The notes: generated by a model from the sequence alone, not told the origin. Shown: positions 24,150 through 36,167, numbered from the stretch's first letter. The stretch: DNA of 64,000 bases from Nissolia schottii (GCA_003254905.1 QANU01076999.1:5834-69833); one strand, 5' to 3'. Program-made: numbers and translations.

Positions 24150-26405
24150 CTAATTGGTAGGAGCTGGGACGTTAAGCGTGTTGGCCACATCAATGACAAA
24201 TCGATACCTAACATCATTATTTCCAAGTCGCTCCAAGGCAGTGTTTACATAATCCATTGGGATAACCTCAACATCTGCAGCGACGTTGTGTTTCACCGCA
24301 AAATCAATCATCTCTTGCATCTCCTCAGTCCCTCCTGCTGCACTCCCACCAATAATCTTCCTCCCTATACATACACGTCAACAAAATCATTCCAATCAGT
24401 CAATAAAACAAGGACTGAAAAGTGGCATATATATATATATATATATATAATATAATATAATATAAACTAATTTATTGGAAGGGAGTACTTACCCGAAAGC
24501 AAAGACACAGCTGATACCTCAAGAGGCAAGGGAGGTGCACCCACCATAATCAATTTTCCACTTGTTTTCAATAAACCAATCAATGGTTGAACAGAGTGAT
24601 TGCCTGAAACCGTATCAATAATGCCATCCATCGTACCCATTGCATCCTAAACACCAAGAGTGTATTTAACATCTGAAGTATCTTAAAAAGGTGTCTAAAA
24701 ATGATGTATTAAAAAAAACTTTTGATGTCAAATTACTATATCACTGGTGAACTGGTTTGCTCATGCATCAACGTCTATATAATGATTTGTAAAACTTCTT
24801 TTCTTTGATATTTCACTAGTAGGAAATAAAAGTATTTTTTTATCAGTTTAATTTCTATACATGGTAATCATGTGATATAATTTTAATACTGGATTTTTTT
24901 TTTTTGAGGTAGCGCACGTGTAAAAACTCTTTTTTGTGACCGTGCATAAAATTAAATTCTTAATTATTTTTTCCTTGTTCTTAATTTTATGGTCACCTGT
25001 AATTGTTGTTGATCTTGACTGATCAAGAATGCATCCGCACCAAGCCTTTCCAATGCCTCCTCCCTCTTTCCCGGGGATGTACTTATAACCGTGACCTTCA
25101 TACCCAACGCCTTACCAAACTTGACGGCCACGTGACCCAGGCCTCCCAGGCCCGCCACCCCCACATGCAGGCCCGGCTGATTAAGCCCATAATATTTCAT
25201 TGGGCTATAAACCGTGATGCCAGCACATAACAGAGGTGCTGCCCTGTCTAGTTGAATATTTTTGGGCATTATGATGGCAAAGCGCTCCTCAACTACTAGA
25301 TTATTAGAGTATCCACCTTGGGTAATTGATCCATCATGGTAACGTCCACTATAGGTGAAAATCGCTTTTGGGCAATAAGATTCCAAGCCCTTATTGCAAT
25401 TGGCACACAAGCCACAAGAACCCACCGTGGGACCCACCCCTGCAATGTCACCAACTCTGAATTTTGTGACACCTTGACCAACATTTACCACTTCGCCTAC
25501 AATCTCATGCCTGAACCCATTCCAATTGAAAATAAAAATGGATTAGACATATTATTACTTATTTACTTGTATGGAATTTGAAATTGGAAATTAATTTGAA
25601 GCAAGGAAAGGTATATATATACCCGGGAACCATAGGAAAGAGGCTTATGCCGTGATCATTCTTGAGAAAATGAACGTCCGAGTGACAAATGCCACAATAT
25701 AGTATCTTCATGGTGATATCCTTATCACCATTTGCCCTGCATTTTATTTGTTGGTATAAATTATCAGTATTTGAAGTTCACTCCAATTAATTTGTCTCGG
25801 ATGGAGTGATCCTATGGCATTATTTATAAAAAAAAAATAAGTGTAAAACTACTCCAACTAATCATTAACCATAGACATCGTTGCATTAATTTTATGTTAG
25901 GAATGGATATTATATTAGGATGATAGAAATATTCTAGAAATAGTATATGGTGATGACAAGTGTTATTATTATAAGGAATTATAGAGTGACATGTGTCACT
26001 ATAGAATGTTCTAAAGTATCTTATATATATCCTATAATTGTATTCTTTATAATGTATGAATGCAAGAAAGAAAAATCATTAGTCATTAGTTTATTATCAG
26101 AAGTAGTTTTAGACTAGCTTTAGGGATTTATTTCCTTACCATTTTCATTGGACTATACATGTCTAGTGCATTAGGAAAGAGTGCAAAAATACTAGTTAAA
26201 CATATAAAAATGTATAAACACATTGTCGGTTCTCTCGCACACGCCACAGAACCGCCAAGTAAATATCCACACCTTTTAATAGAGCGTGGGAAGAGAAGTA
26301 CCTTCTAGAGAAGTGGAATGGGGAGAGAATGCCAGAGGGTTCTTTAGCTGCCCAGCCATAGGAATTCACGTACTGCTTTTCTTCTCCAGCTTCAATGTTA
26401 GACAT
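24150..26405 (-). CDS. CAD-family alcohol dehydrogenase (complete, 5 exons)
   Basis: Exons: 26405-26302, 25736-25623, 25510-24997, 24646-24493 and 24364-24150. They join in frame to 1101 nt (366 codons plus stop), all with GT-AG introns. The protein is a zinc- and NADP(H)-dependent medium-chain dehydrogenase that interconverts aromatic or other alcohols and aldehydes in the cytosol. Visible features: N-terminal [20 protein letters not shown]; catalytic zinc site [17 protein letters not shown] and CAGITVYSP; structural zinc cysteines [15 protein letters not shown] (C-x2-C-x2-C-x7-C); Rossmann motif [19 protein letters not shown] after the second beta strand. The length fits the family (about 355-365). 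The sequence looks more like the mannitol/sinapyl-type CADs than the lignin CAD4/5 clade; the substrate is not determined. Confidence 0.95.
25893..26147. mobile_element. Candidate solo LTR in intron 1 of the CAD gene
   Basis: The sequence begins tgttaggaatgg and contains a TATA-like run (cttatatatatcctata) followed by repetitive AT-rich sequence ending near ccattttca. The layout resembles a Copia LTR. It lies wholly inside the first intron (26301-25737), so it would not disrupt the coding sequence. No target-site duplication was confirmed. Confidence 0.4.
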
Positions 26406-26510
26406 GTTTGAGATGTGTGTGGATGTCGGAACTGATGGACAAAAATTGAAATGAGTGTGAAGGGTTTTGTGTGAATTATTTGCTGTGTGCCTAGAAGCGG
26501 GAGATGTGGA

Positions 26511-26526
26511 TATATATATATATATA
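26511..26526 (-). promoter_or_regulatory. Candidate TATA box of the 26405-24150 CAD gene
   Basis: A (TA)8 run sits about 105-120 bp upstream of the ATG at 26405. Placement is compatible with a TATA element and a 5' leader of about 80 nt, though a simple repeat could sit here by chance. Confidence 0.4.
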
Positions 26527-26629
26527 CCACACTTTGGTGGGACTATTGAGCCACAGAGATGAGCACATTTATTTCTAAAGTATATCATTTCCAAAAGGAA
26601 TAGTACTCTTGTTTGACAATTTCAAATAA

Positions 26630-27912
26630 ACCTTTTAGTCTTGGACAGTCAAAGCTTTCTAATAGGTACAGGAACCGATCTGTGTCCCAAATAGCTCATC
26701 GAGTACGTCATGACAATCATAACTTACCATTTCATCATGGAATCTCGTCTGATATGGTACTTTTTTTTTTTTTTTAAACTGCGACTGATATGGTACTTAG
26801 TTAGGTTGACGGTAGCATTTATGCAATTCTTACATTTGGTGCTCGTGGAATTGTCACGAGAACTCTAAAATAGAACAATTTAAATTTTTTAACATTTTTA
26901 TTATATTAAAGATTTACATTTTTATTTTTCAATAAATTGTTTCCAATTTAATTTTTTTTTAACAATTCTTTTTAGCAAAAATTATTAATTTATAACTTGT
27001 TTAAGCAACAATATTATGTTCAAATGCATTAAAATGAAAATTTTTTGGGCAGTTTATCAAATTATTCTACATATCAACATATACACTTTAATAAATGATA
27101 CTTAATATTTTAATAAATAAAATAAAATATAAAATATTAAGTGTCATTTATCCAAATATGTAAGTTAATTTATAGTTTGATAGACCTGCTAGCATTATCC
27201 CATTCAAATACAGTGCAATTTGGTATTAGTATATTAGTAATTTAATAGTCTTGAAACTTGTTTCCCAAGTTTAAAAGCTCAACACCTTTTCAGGCACCAA
27301 AATGCTCATCAAGTACGTCACCGCAGCCCTTATTTCTCATATGATTCATTCACAGAAAATCCTGGTTTGTTTTGTTTCTTGTCTGAAAAATATAATATAA
27401 ATAAAACATTCTACACTTTTGTGAATTAGTGTAGAAGACTACCGGCAAGAAACAAAAATACTATTTTTAACATCTCAACAATAGTTATTTACCAATCACT
27501 AAAACAAATAAATAAATATTACACAAAAGAAATAAAGATTACAAAATAAAAAATAAAAAAATAAATATTATCAAACACAAAAAATAAGTAATATTAAATA
27601 CATGTGTACATAAGCATATATAAATATTTGGTGACAATATTCATTTTTTATTTTGTAACAATATTAAACTCACATATACACGGATATACAAAACCGTTCA
27701 ATAATAATGTTTATTTTTCTGTTATACAATATTTATTTTTTTATTTTATAATATTTATTTCTTTTTTTACGAATGTTAACTGAATATTTTTTAGATATAC
27801 AGAAAGCACAGGATTGTCAACAAAAATTTACTGCTAGAAATTAATTAATGAGAATTAGAGTTGTACGGTTCAAGAAATATAAGATAGGAATAGCTACAAC
27901 TACATTGACATC
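26630..27912. repeat. Spacer with an AT-rich dispersed repeat
   Basis: Most of this is AT-rich non-coding DNA. 27470-27800 contains repeated aaataaatatta motifs on one side and ataatatttattt on the other (an imperfect inverted structure), and is related to 47400-47760 in sequence and order. It may be a small AT-rich transposon family. Confidence 0.5.
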
Positions 27913-27919
27913 ATTTTCA

Positions 27920-28148
27920 GATGAGTTCTGCTACACGTACACCAAAAATCATACATCATACATACACCTCATACGTATATATATAAAGTTTGTGTTATAA
28001 CTCATGTAATGTTTGTGCATTTAATTAAGTATAGCTGAGAGTATCATTTACAAGTTTGTAATGTTTGTGCATTCGTGAGGATAAAGTTTGTGCATTATCA
28101 ATAATGTATGTATGAGTGTATGAAATTGGGTGTACATGTAACATTTTT
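27920..28148. mobile_element. MITE copy 1 (polymorphic insertion)
   Basis: A 229-bp element whose ends are inverted repeats: the left has tgctacacgtacaccaaaaa and the inverse of the right gives a near-identical gttacatgtacacccaattt. It is flanked by the 7-bp direct repeat ATTTTCA (27913-27919 and 28149-28155). The duplicated flank downstream (29281-29300) has the same surrounding sequence with a single ATTTTCA and no element, an empty site that fixes both ends. Related copies are at 46038 and 56895. Confidence 0.88.
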
Positions 28149-28659
28149 ATTTTCAAATTAACTCATACGGTCATTAAACTATACTAATTCAAAACATGAG
28201 TGAAGGGGGAATTGGTACTGAGAAATCAATAAAATAAGGATTGTATTATTTATAATGTGTTCATAAAGTACAAAGATGATAAATTTATATATAGGCTAAA
28301 AATAACATATAAATAAACTTAACAGATAAGATATATACCTTAATAAATAATATCTTAAGAGATAAATTAATTTAAGGTAAATATAATAATACCCAGATTT
28401 ATTCTCAACACGAGTGTATTACAAATCATTGTTAAAAAAAAAAAAAAGAGGAAATTTAACCCAAGCTAACATGCCCTACTTCCCACTATTTTATTCCATT
28501 CATGCCCCCCAAAAGATCTGTTGCCCCTCCTGTGTCGAGTAAATCATCAAATCAAAAGACCAAACACGACATACACGATGCTTAGTTAAAACAGTAAACT
28601 TACAAGCCTTATGCTATTGTCCAAAATATTCAGTCTCTGAATCATGAATCATGCATAAT

Positions 28660-29121
28660 TTAAGAGGTTGGCTTAAGCGTGTTCCCAATGTCAATCACAA
28701 ATCTATATTTCACATCTGCTTTGAGAAGGCGCTCCATTGCTTTGTTCACGTAATCTATAGGAATAACCTCAATGTCAGGCTTCACATCGTGCTTAGCAGC
28801 AAAATCAACCATTTCTTGTGTCTCCTTAATTCCACCAATGCAACTTCCAGCTATTATCTTTCTCCCTGCAAAAAAAAAAAAAGAAAGTAGAATACATGTA
28901 ATTTACATTTTCCTTTCCAAACAATCTTCAAATCATTAGGCAGTAAAATTGTTCACTATAACAGTAACTAAACAAAACAAAAATTTATTATTTTCCATAT
29001 GCTTACCCATAATTAAAGAAAATACTGGTAGCTCTAGAGGCTTCTCTGGTGCACCGACCATGACAATCTTCCCATGAGACTTCAATAGACCAATCAAAGG
29101 AACTAGAGCATGGACCGCAGA
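28660..29121 (-). pseudogene. CAD copy 1: partial (exon 5 and part of exon 4)
   Basis: Exon 5 (28865-28660) and the 3' part of exon 4 (29121-29007) match the complete gene at 36032-33203 almost base for base. Exon 4 breaks at a single N (29122), immediately followed by sequence from the 3' flank of the next copy. The break therefore coincides with an assembly join, not a visible mutation. Either an incomplete contig end or a truncated gene. Confidence 0.85.
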
Positions 29122-29122
29122 N
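29122..29122. other. Single N at an apparent contig join
   Basis: Left of the N is the middle of CAD exon 4; right of it is a diverged copy of the 3' flank already present at about 27664 onward (aaactcat-like start, then tgtcaacaaaaatttactgc). The abrupt change of repeat phase at an ambiguous base indicates a join with no bridging sequence. Confidence 0.85.
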
Positions 29123-29846
29123 AAACTCATTTATACATAGACACACAAAAATATTCAGTAATAATATTTATTTTTCTGTTTTATGTCAACAAAAATTTAC
29201 TGCTAGAAACTAATTAATGAGAATTTGAGACTTGTACGGTTCAAGAAATATAAGATAGGAATGGCTACAACTACACTGACATCATTTTCAAATTAACTCA
29301 TACGATCATTAAACTATATACTAATTCAAAGCATCAATCATAATCCATTTGAATGGTTAAATATCATCATAGGTGAAGGGGAATTGGGACATACCAGACA
29401 AGAGAGAAATCAAAAGAATAAGAATTGTATTATTCAGAATGTGTTCATAAAATATAAAGATAATATGTCTATATATAAACTAAAAATAACATATAAATAA
29501 ACTTAACAGATAAGATATTTATCTTAATAAATAATATCTTAAGAGATAAATTAATTTAAAATAAATATAATAATATTCAGATTTATTCTCAATCATTAAT
29601 GTATTACAAATCATTGTAAAAAAAAAAAGGAAATTTAACCCAAGCTAACATGCGCTACTTCCCACTATTTTATTCCATTTATGCCCCCCAAAAGATCTGT
29701 TGTCCCTTTTGTGTCAAGTAAATCATCAAATCAAAATACTCACCAAACACACAAGACGTACACGACTCTTTATTAAAACAGTAAACTTACAAGCCTTATG
29801 CTATTGTCCAAAATATTCAGTCTCTGAAACACGAATCGTGGAAAAT

Positions 29847-31132
29847 TTAAGAGGTTGGCTTCAGCGTGTTCCCAATGTCAATCACAAATCTGTATTTCAC
29901 ATCTGCTTTGAGAAGGCGCTCCATTGCTTTGTTCACATAATCTATAGGAATAACCTCAATGTCAGGCTTCACATCGTGCTTAGCAGCAAAATCAACCATT
30001 TCTTGTGTCTCCTTAATTCCACCAATGCAACTTCCAGCTATTATCTTTCTCCCTACAAAAAAAAAAAAAGAAAGTAGAATACATGTAATTTACATTTTCC
30101 TTTCCAAACAATCTTCAAATCATTAGGCAGTAAAATTGTTCACTATAACAGTAACTAAACAAAACAAAAATTTATTATTTTCCATATGCTTACCCATAAT
30201 TAAAGAAAATACTGGTAGCTCTAGAGGCTTCTCTGGTGCACCGACCATGACAATCTTCCCATGAGACTTCAATAGACCAATCAAAGGAACTAGAGCATGG
30301 ACCGCAGAAACCGTGTCAATGATACCATCCATAGTACCCATTACAGCCTAAATAGGGGGAAAAAAAAACCATTAGAAGTTGATCAATGTCACAATATTAT
30401 ATTCCGAAGTACTTACACAAACATGTCTACTCTTTGTCTCCCGCGAAAGAAGTGATAGAAATATGTTTAGAGAAAGATACGACGACAAAATCCTAAAATT
30501 GTCCTCATCTCTTACAATGACAATTTTAAAATTAAGTCTTCGACCTTTCCATCCCAGGGACATAAGCCAAACATCATCATATTCACAAGGAATGAAGCAT
30601 GCTTCTAATTAGAGGTACCTGCATCTGATTTTGGTCGCTGCTAACCACAAACGAATCCGCTCCAAGATTTTCGACTGCCTCCTCCCTTTTGTTAGGAGAA
30701 GTGCTGATTACTGTGACCTTAACCCCAAAGGCCTTAGCAAACTTGACAGCCATGTGGCCCAGCCCTCCAAAGCCAACCACGCCCAAATGCACGCCGGGCT
30801 TATCAAATCCGAAATATCTCATGGGGCTGTACGCCGTGATCCCGGCGCAGAGGAGAGGAGCCGCGGCGTCCAGGGGCAGGCCATCCGGAATGCGGATCAC
30901 AAAGTGCTGGTCCGCAACCATGAGATTGGAGTAGCCTCCGTATGTGGTGGTGCCGTCGACGTTCTTGGCGCTGTATGTGAGGATCATTTTCGGGCAGTAG
31001 TTCTCGAGGTCGTCGGCGCAGCTCTGGCATGACCGGCAGGATTGGACCATGCACCCTACCCCCACCTTGTCCCCGACTTTGAACTTTTGTACCTTGTTTC
31101 CCACCTCTGTTACTTCGCCTACGATCTCGTGC
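29847..31132 (-). pseudogene. CAD copy 2: partial (exons 3-5)
   Basis: Exon 3 (31132-30619), exon 4 (30347-30194) and exon 5 (30052-29847) are intact, in frame and match the complete gene, ending TLKPTS. Exons 1 and 2 are missing because the sequence stops at the N at 31173, 40 bases into intron 2. The nucleotide-binding motif reads GFGGLG rather than the GLGGLG of the other copies. All splice sites are preserved. It may be a genuine gene cut by a contig boundary. Confidence 0.88.
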
Positions 31133-31172
31133 CTATCATAAGTTTAGTGTTAAAATCCAATGTAATTACCCC

Positions 31173-31173
31173 N
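31173..31173. other. Single N at an apparent contig join
   Basis: Sequence after the N (agtgatagaaatatgttt) duplicates 30451 onward, 723 bp back, so exon 3 occurs twice in a row in this assembly with no exon 4/5 between. Confidence 0.9.
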
Positions 31174-32104
31174 AGTGATAGAAATATGTTTAGAGAAAGA
31201 TACGACGACAAAATCCTAAAATTGTCCTCATCTCTTACAATGACAATTTTAAAATTAAGTCTTCGACCTTTCCATCCCAGGGACATAAGCCAAACATCAT
31301 CATATTCACAAGGAATGAAGCATGCTTCTAATTAGAGGTACCTGCATCTGATTTTGGTCGCTGCTAACCACAAACGAATCCGCTCCAAGATTTTCGACTG
31401 CCTCCTCCCTTTTGTTAGGAGAAGTGCTGATTACTGTGACCTTAACCCCAAAGGCCTTAGCAAACTTGACAGCCATGTGGCCCAGCCCTCCAAGGCCAAC
31501 CACGCCCAAATGCACGCCGGGCTTATCAAATCCGAAATACCTCATGGGGCTGTACGCCGTGATCCCGGCGCAGAGGAGCGGAGCCGCGGCGTCCAGGGGC
31601 AGGCCATCCGGAATGCGGATCACAAAGTGCTGGTCCGCAACCATGAGATTGGAGTAGCCTCCGTATGTGGTGGTGCCGTCGACATTCTTGGCGCTGTATG
31701 TGAGGATCATTTTCGGGCAGTAGTTCTCGAGATCGTCGGCGCAGCTCTGGCACGACCGGCAGGATTGGACCATGCACCCTACTCCCACCTTGTCCCCGAC
31801 TTTGAACTTTTGTACCTTGTTTCCCACCTCTGTTACTTCGCCTACGATCTCGTGCCTATCATAAGTTTAGTGTTAAAATCCAATGTAATTGCCCCTTATT
31901 GCTGATTGCATTAATTGCTTAGACACTTGCAAACTACTTGTTGATAAAACAAAGGCTTAATTGTGATTGGACTAGCCATGAACAAGATATAAAGGGTTAA
32001 AATTGGTAGTATTCGTGAATTTAAAAGTAGTTTCTGTAGTTTTCATTTAAGTTACTAAGTAATTTTTAATAAGTGATGTTTGTGAATCCTTATTTTAGGT
32101 TTAC

Positions 32105-32202
32105 TAATCCTCCTTACCATCTCTAACCATACACTTGTCAAAATCTCAAACAAAAATCAATGATCTTGACAAGTGTATGGTTAGAGATGATTAGGAGGAT
32201 TA
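32105..32202. repeat. Inverted repeat (hairpin) in CAD intron 2
   Basis: Arms 32105-32141 and 32166-32202 are nearly perfect inverses (left taatcctcc...cacttgtcaa; right ttgacaagtg...ggaggatta) with a 24-base loop. The same hairpin, less perfect, is at about 34790-34884 in the complete copy. The 392-bp duplication in copy 3 starts exactly at the right arm. Confidence 0.85.
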
Positions 32203-32948
32203 ATAGATTTTTAGAGCTCTCAATCGTTAGTTGTGACAAATAAGTCTATTTTTGTTTTGCCAACAATCTTACTTAAACTCCTCGTTACATAGCAACTATA
32301 TTATTTTTCTTAATTTGAGTGAGTTAAGTACAATTTTATCTATAAATTTTTTCTTTAGAAATTTTAATGAGATTTTTCTTTACTTTATCTTGTGTTAAGT
32401 GTCCTATGGCTTAAAGATCATTATAACAATTGCCTTTGTCGATTTTTTGAACTTATCAAAGTAAAATAAAATAAAATAAAAAAACATCTGATTTCAGTTT
32501 TAGAAATTATAACCATGTGATAGTTTTGGATTCACATAAGATGACAAGAGATTATATTGACAAGTGTATAGTTAGAGATGATTAGGAGGGTTAATAGATT
32601 TAAAGTTAGAGCTCCCAATCGTTAGTTGTGACAAATAAGTCTATTTTTGTTTTGCCAACAATCTTACCTAAACTCCTCGTTACATAGCAAGTATATTATT
32701 TTTCTTAATTTGAGTGAGTTAAGTACAATTTTATCTATAAATTTTTTCTTTAGAAATTTTAACGAGATTTTTCTTTACTTTAACTTGTGTTTAAGTGTCC
32801 TATGGCTTAAAGATCATTATAACAACGACCTTTGCCGAATTTTTGAACTTATCAAAATAAAATTAAAAAAAAAAAAAACATCTGATTTCAGTTTTAGAAA
32901 TTATAACCATGTGATTGTCTTGGATTCACATAAGATGACAAGAGATTA
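32166..32948. repeat. 392-bp tandem duplication in CAD copy 3 intron
   Basis: Two adjacent copies (32166-32557 and 32558-32948), each beginning ttgacaagtgtat and ending in a tgacaagagatta-type sequence, correspond to a single copy at about 34848-35237 in the complete gene. The short match between gacaag motifs at the ends would allow slippage or unequal exchange. Confidence 0.88.
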
Positions 32949-33093
32949 TACAGTATATACTATAGTTAAAATTTAAATAAAATAGTTGTTGAGATTAAAA
33001 TCATCTTGACTCTTTTTTAAACTGTCAAATCGAAATAATGCAGTGTTTAACCTTTATAAAAACAAGTATAGCCTGTTATAATAGTTTGTGAAA

Positions 33094-33094
33094 N
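33094..33094. other. Single N at an apparent contig join
   Basis: Left of the N is intron 2 (…atagtttgtgaaa); right of it (ctcaccaaacacacaagac) is the 3' flank also seen at about 29741. The gene order therefore jumps from intron 2 of copy 3 to the 3' end of copy 4. Confidence 0.9.
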
Positions 33095-33202
33095 CTCACC
33101 AAACACACAAGACGTACACGACTCTTTATTAAAACAGTAAACTTACAAGCCTTATGCTATTGTCCAAAATATTCAGTCTCTGAAACACGAATCGTGGAAA
33201 AT

Positions 33203-36032
33203 TTAAGAGGTTGGCTTCAGCGTGTTCCCAATGTCAATCACAAATCTGTATTTCACATCTGCTTTGAGAAGGCGCTCCATTGCTTTGTTCACATAATCTA
33301 TAGGAATAACCTCAATGTCAGGCTTCACATCGTGCTTAGCAGCAAAATCAACCATTTCTTGTGTCTCCTTAATTCCACCAATGCAACTTCCAGCTATTAT
33401 CTTTCTCCCTGCAAAAAAAAAAAAACGAAAGAAAAAAGTAGAATACATGTAATTTACATTTTCCTTTCCAAACAATCTTCAAATCATTCGGCAGTAAAAT
33501 TGTTCACTAAAGCAGTAACTAAACAAAACAAAAATTTATTATTTTCCATATGCTTACCCATAATTAAAGAAAATACTGGGAGCTCTAGAGGCTTCTCTGG
33601 TGCACCAACCATGACAATCTTCCCATGAGACTTCAATAGACCAATCAAAGGAACTAGAGCATGGACTGCAGAAACCGTGTCAATGATACCATCCATAGTG
33701 CCCATTACAGCCTAAATAGGGGGGGGGGGGGAAGCCATTAGAAGTTGATCAATTTCATAATATTATATTCCGAAGTACTTACACAAACATTGTCTGCCTT
33801 TTGTCTTGAGACAGAAGTGATAGAAATATGTTTAGAAAAAGATACGACGAAAAATCTTAAAATTATCCTCGTCTCAGACAATGACAATTTTAAAGTTAAT
33901 TTTTATCTTTTTAAAAAAGAAAAAACACTAGACACTTCATCTTCGACCTTTCCATCTCAGGACACAAGCCAAACATCATCATATTCACAAGGAATGAAGC
34001 ATGCTTCTAATTAGAGGTACCTGCATCTGATGTTGGTCACTGCTAACCACAAACGAATCCGCTCCAAGATTTTCGACTGCCTCCTCCCTTTTGTTAGGAG
34101 AAGTGCTGATCACTGTGACCTTAACCCCAAAGGCCTTAGCGAACTTCACAGCCATGTGGCCAAGCCCTCCGAGGCCAACCACGCCCAAATGCACGCCGGG
34201 CTTATCAAATCCGAAATATCTCATGGGGCTGTACGCCGTGATCCCGGCGCAGAGGAGCGGAGCCGCGGCGTCCAGGGGCAGGCCATCCGGAATGCGGATC
34301 ACAAAGTGCTGGTCCGCAACCATGAGATTGGAGTAGCCTCCGTATGTGGTGGTGCCGTCGACGTTCTTGGCGCTGTATGTGAGGATCATTTTCGGGCAGT
34401 AGTTCTCGAGGTCGTCGGCGCAGCTCTGGCATGACCGGCAGGACTGGACCATGCACCCTACTCCCACCTTGTCCCCGACATTGAACTTTTGTACCTTGTT
34501 TCCCACCTCTGTTACTTCGCCTACGATCTCGTGCCTATCATAAGTTTAGTGTTAAAATCCAATGTAATTACCCCCTTATTGCTGATTTGCATTAATTGCT
34601 TAGACACTTGCAAACTACTTGTTGATAAAACAAAGGCTTAATTGTGATTGGACTAGCCATGAACAAGACATAAAGGGTTAAAATTGGTAGTATTCGTGAA
34701 TTTAAAAGTAGTTTCTGTAGTTTTCATTTAAGTTACTAAGTAATTTTTAATAAGTGATGTTTTGGGAATCCTTATTTTAGGTTTACTAATCCTCCTAACC
34801 ATATTTAATCATACACTTGTCAAAATCTCAAACAAAAGTCAATGATCTTGACAAGTGTATGGTTAGAGATGATTAGGAGGATTAATAAATTTAAAGTTAA
34901 AACTCCCAATCGTTAATTGTGACAAATAAGTCTATTTTTGTTTTGTCAACAGTCTTACCTAAACTCCTCATTACATAGCAACTATATTATTTTTCTTAAT
35001 TTGAGTGAGTTAAGTACAATTTTATCTATAAATTTTTCTTTAAAAATTTGAACGAGATTTTTCTTTACTTTATCTTGTGTTAAGTGTCCTATGGCTTAAA
35101 GATCATTATAACAACTGCCTTTGTCTATTTTTGGAACTTATCAAAATAAAATAAATTAAAAAAAAAACATCTGATTTCAGTTTTAGAAATTATAACCATG
35201 TGATTGTTTTGGATTCACATAAGATGACAAGAGATTATACAGTATATACTATAGTTAAAATTTAAATAAAATAGTTGTTGAGATTAAAATCATCTTGACT
35301 CTTTTTTAAACTGTCAAATCGAAATAATGCAGTGTTTAACCTTTATAAAAACAAGTATAGCCTGTTATAATAGTTTGTGAAACAGAGAAGGAATATGAAA
35401 CATACCCAGGCACCAAGGGGTACGTAGAACTGCCCCAGTCGTTCTTCACCATGTGGAGATCTGAGTGGCATACCCCACAGTACAACACTTTGAATGTCAC
35501 ATCTTTCTCTCCAGTTTCCCTGCATAGATGGGACCAGTTTAGCAAACGCCACTTAAACTGGCCACATCCCTATTCACTACTAGACATACACATTTAACAT
35601 TTTATCATAAAAAAGCAACAAGATTTAATTTTTTTGTTTTGTCACCCAAGTTTTCAGAATTTAAGTGCTACTAACTCAATCCAAACATGACTATAATGAC
35701 CATATCTATAAACAATATGAAGCATGAACATAAAATTAAATGGACTCTAATATCACCTTAAAATAAGATGAGTCTAACTCAACTCAATTTTAAAAATTAG
35801 ATAAAACGGATTTGTCCAAATAATTATAAATATGATTATATTCTTAACTAATGTGAGCACAAGTGACGTTTGATATCATCCCAAAATTACAAGATTGGAA
35901 GATGTGAACTTTTGAATAGAGAAATCAAACATACCTCCTTGAGAAGTTGAAAGGGGAAAGAACACCAGAAGTGTCCCTAGCAGCCCATCCAAAAGCCTTT
36001 CTGGGATGCTCCATCTCTGGTGGAACCGCCAT
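33203..36032 (-). CDS. CAD-family alcohol dehydrogenase (complete, 5 exons; copy 4)
   Basis: Exons: 36032-35935, 35519-35406, 34534-34021, 33711-33558 and 33408-33203. Joined they give 1086 nt, 361 codons, no stop inside, all GT-AG. N-terminus [20 protein letters not shown]; catalytic zinc residues in [17 protein letters not shown] and CAGITAYSP; structural zinc cysteines [21 protein letters not shown] nucleotide-binding loop; [14 protein letters not shown]-terminus TLKPTS. It is a zinc- and NADP(H)-dependent alcohol/aldehyde oxidoreductase of the CAD family, and resembles the sinapyl/mannitol dehydrogenase-like group more than the lignin-specific CAD clade. It shares intron positions with the other complete CAD at 26405, indicating tandem duplication. 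Substrate not determinable here. Confidence 0.95.
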
Positions 36033-36167
36033 TTGATTTGAGTATTCAGCTACTTAGTTCTATCTATCTCACTTGCAAGCGTGAATGTGTGTACACCGTG
36101 AAGTACCAAGAGAAGGCAAATGAGATAACACAGAAGGTTTGGGCGGCTGAGGGAGTTACAAGAATGC

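Larger units (their letters stand above)
31342..33093 (-). pseudogene. CAD copy 3: exon 3 plus intron 2 only
   Basis: Exon 3 (31855-31342) is intact and nearly identical to copies 2 and 4. Upstream is a long intron-2 segment running to the N at 33094, where the sequence aacaagtatagcctgttata is the same as 35350 in the complete gene, just before exon 2. Exons 1, 2, 4 and 5 are absent. Intron 2 here differs from the complete copy by carrying a 392-bp tandem duplication (32166-32557 and 32558-32948), so this is not a pure assembly echo of copy 4. Confidence 0.85.

Noticed and set aside
24427..24456. TATA-like (AT)n run in CAD intron 4
   Set aside because: It is a simple repeat within an intron and not placed as a promoter.
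26196..26594. 132-codon frame on the minus strand
   Set aside because: Only its middle part (from Met at 26405 to 26302) is real CAD exon 1; the rest is leader and intron read through.
30631..31905. Long plus-strand frames and alternate minus-strand frames over the CAD exon 3 copies
   Set aside because: They are antisense or frame shadows of the GC-rich exon 3, repeated identically in each copy.
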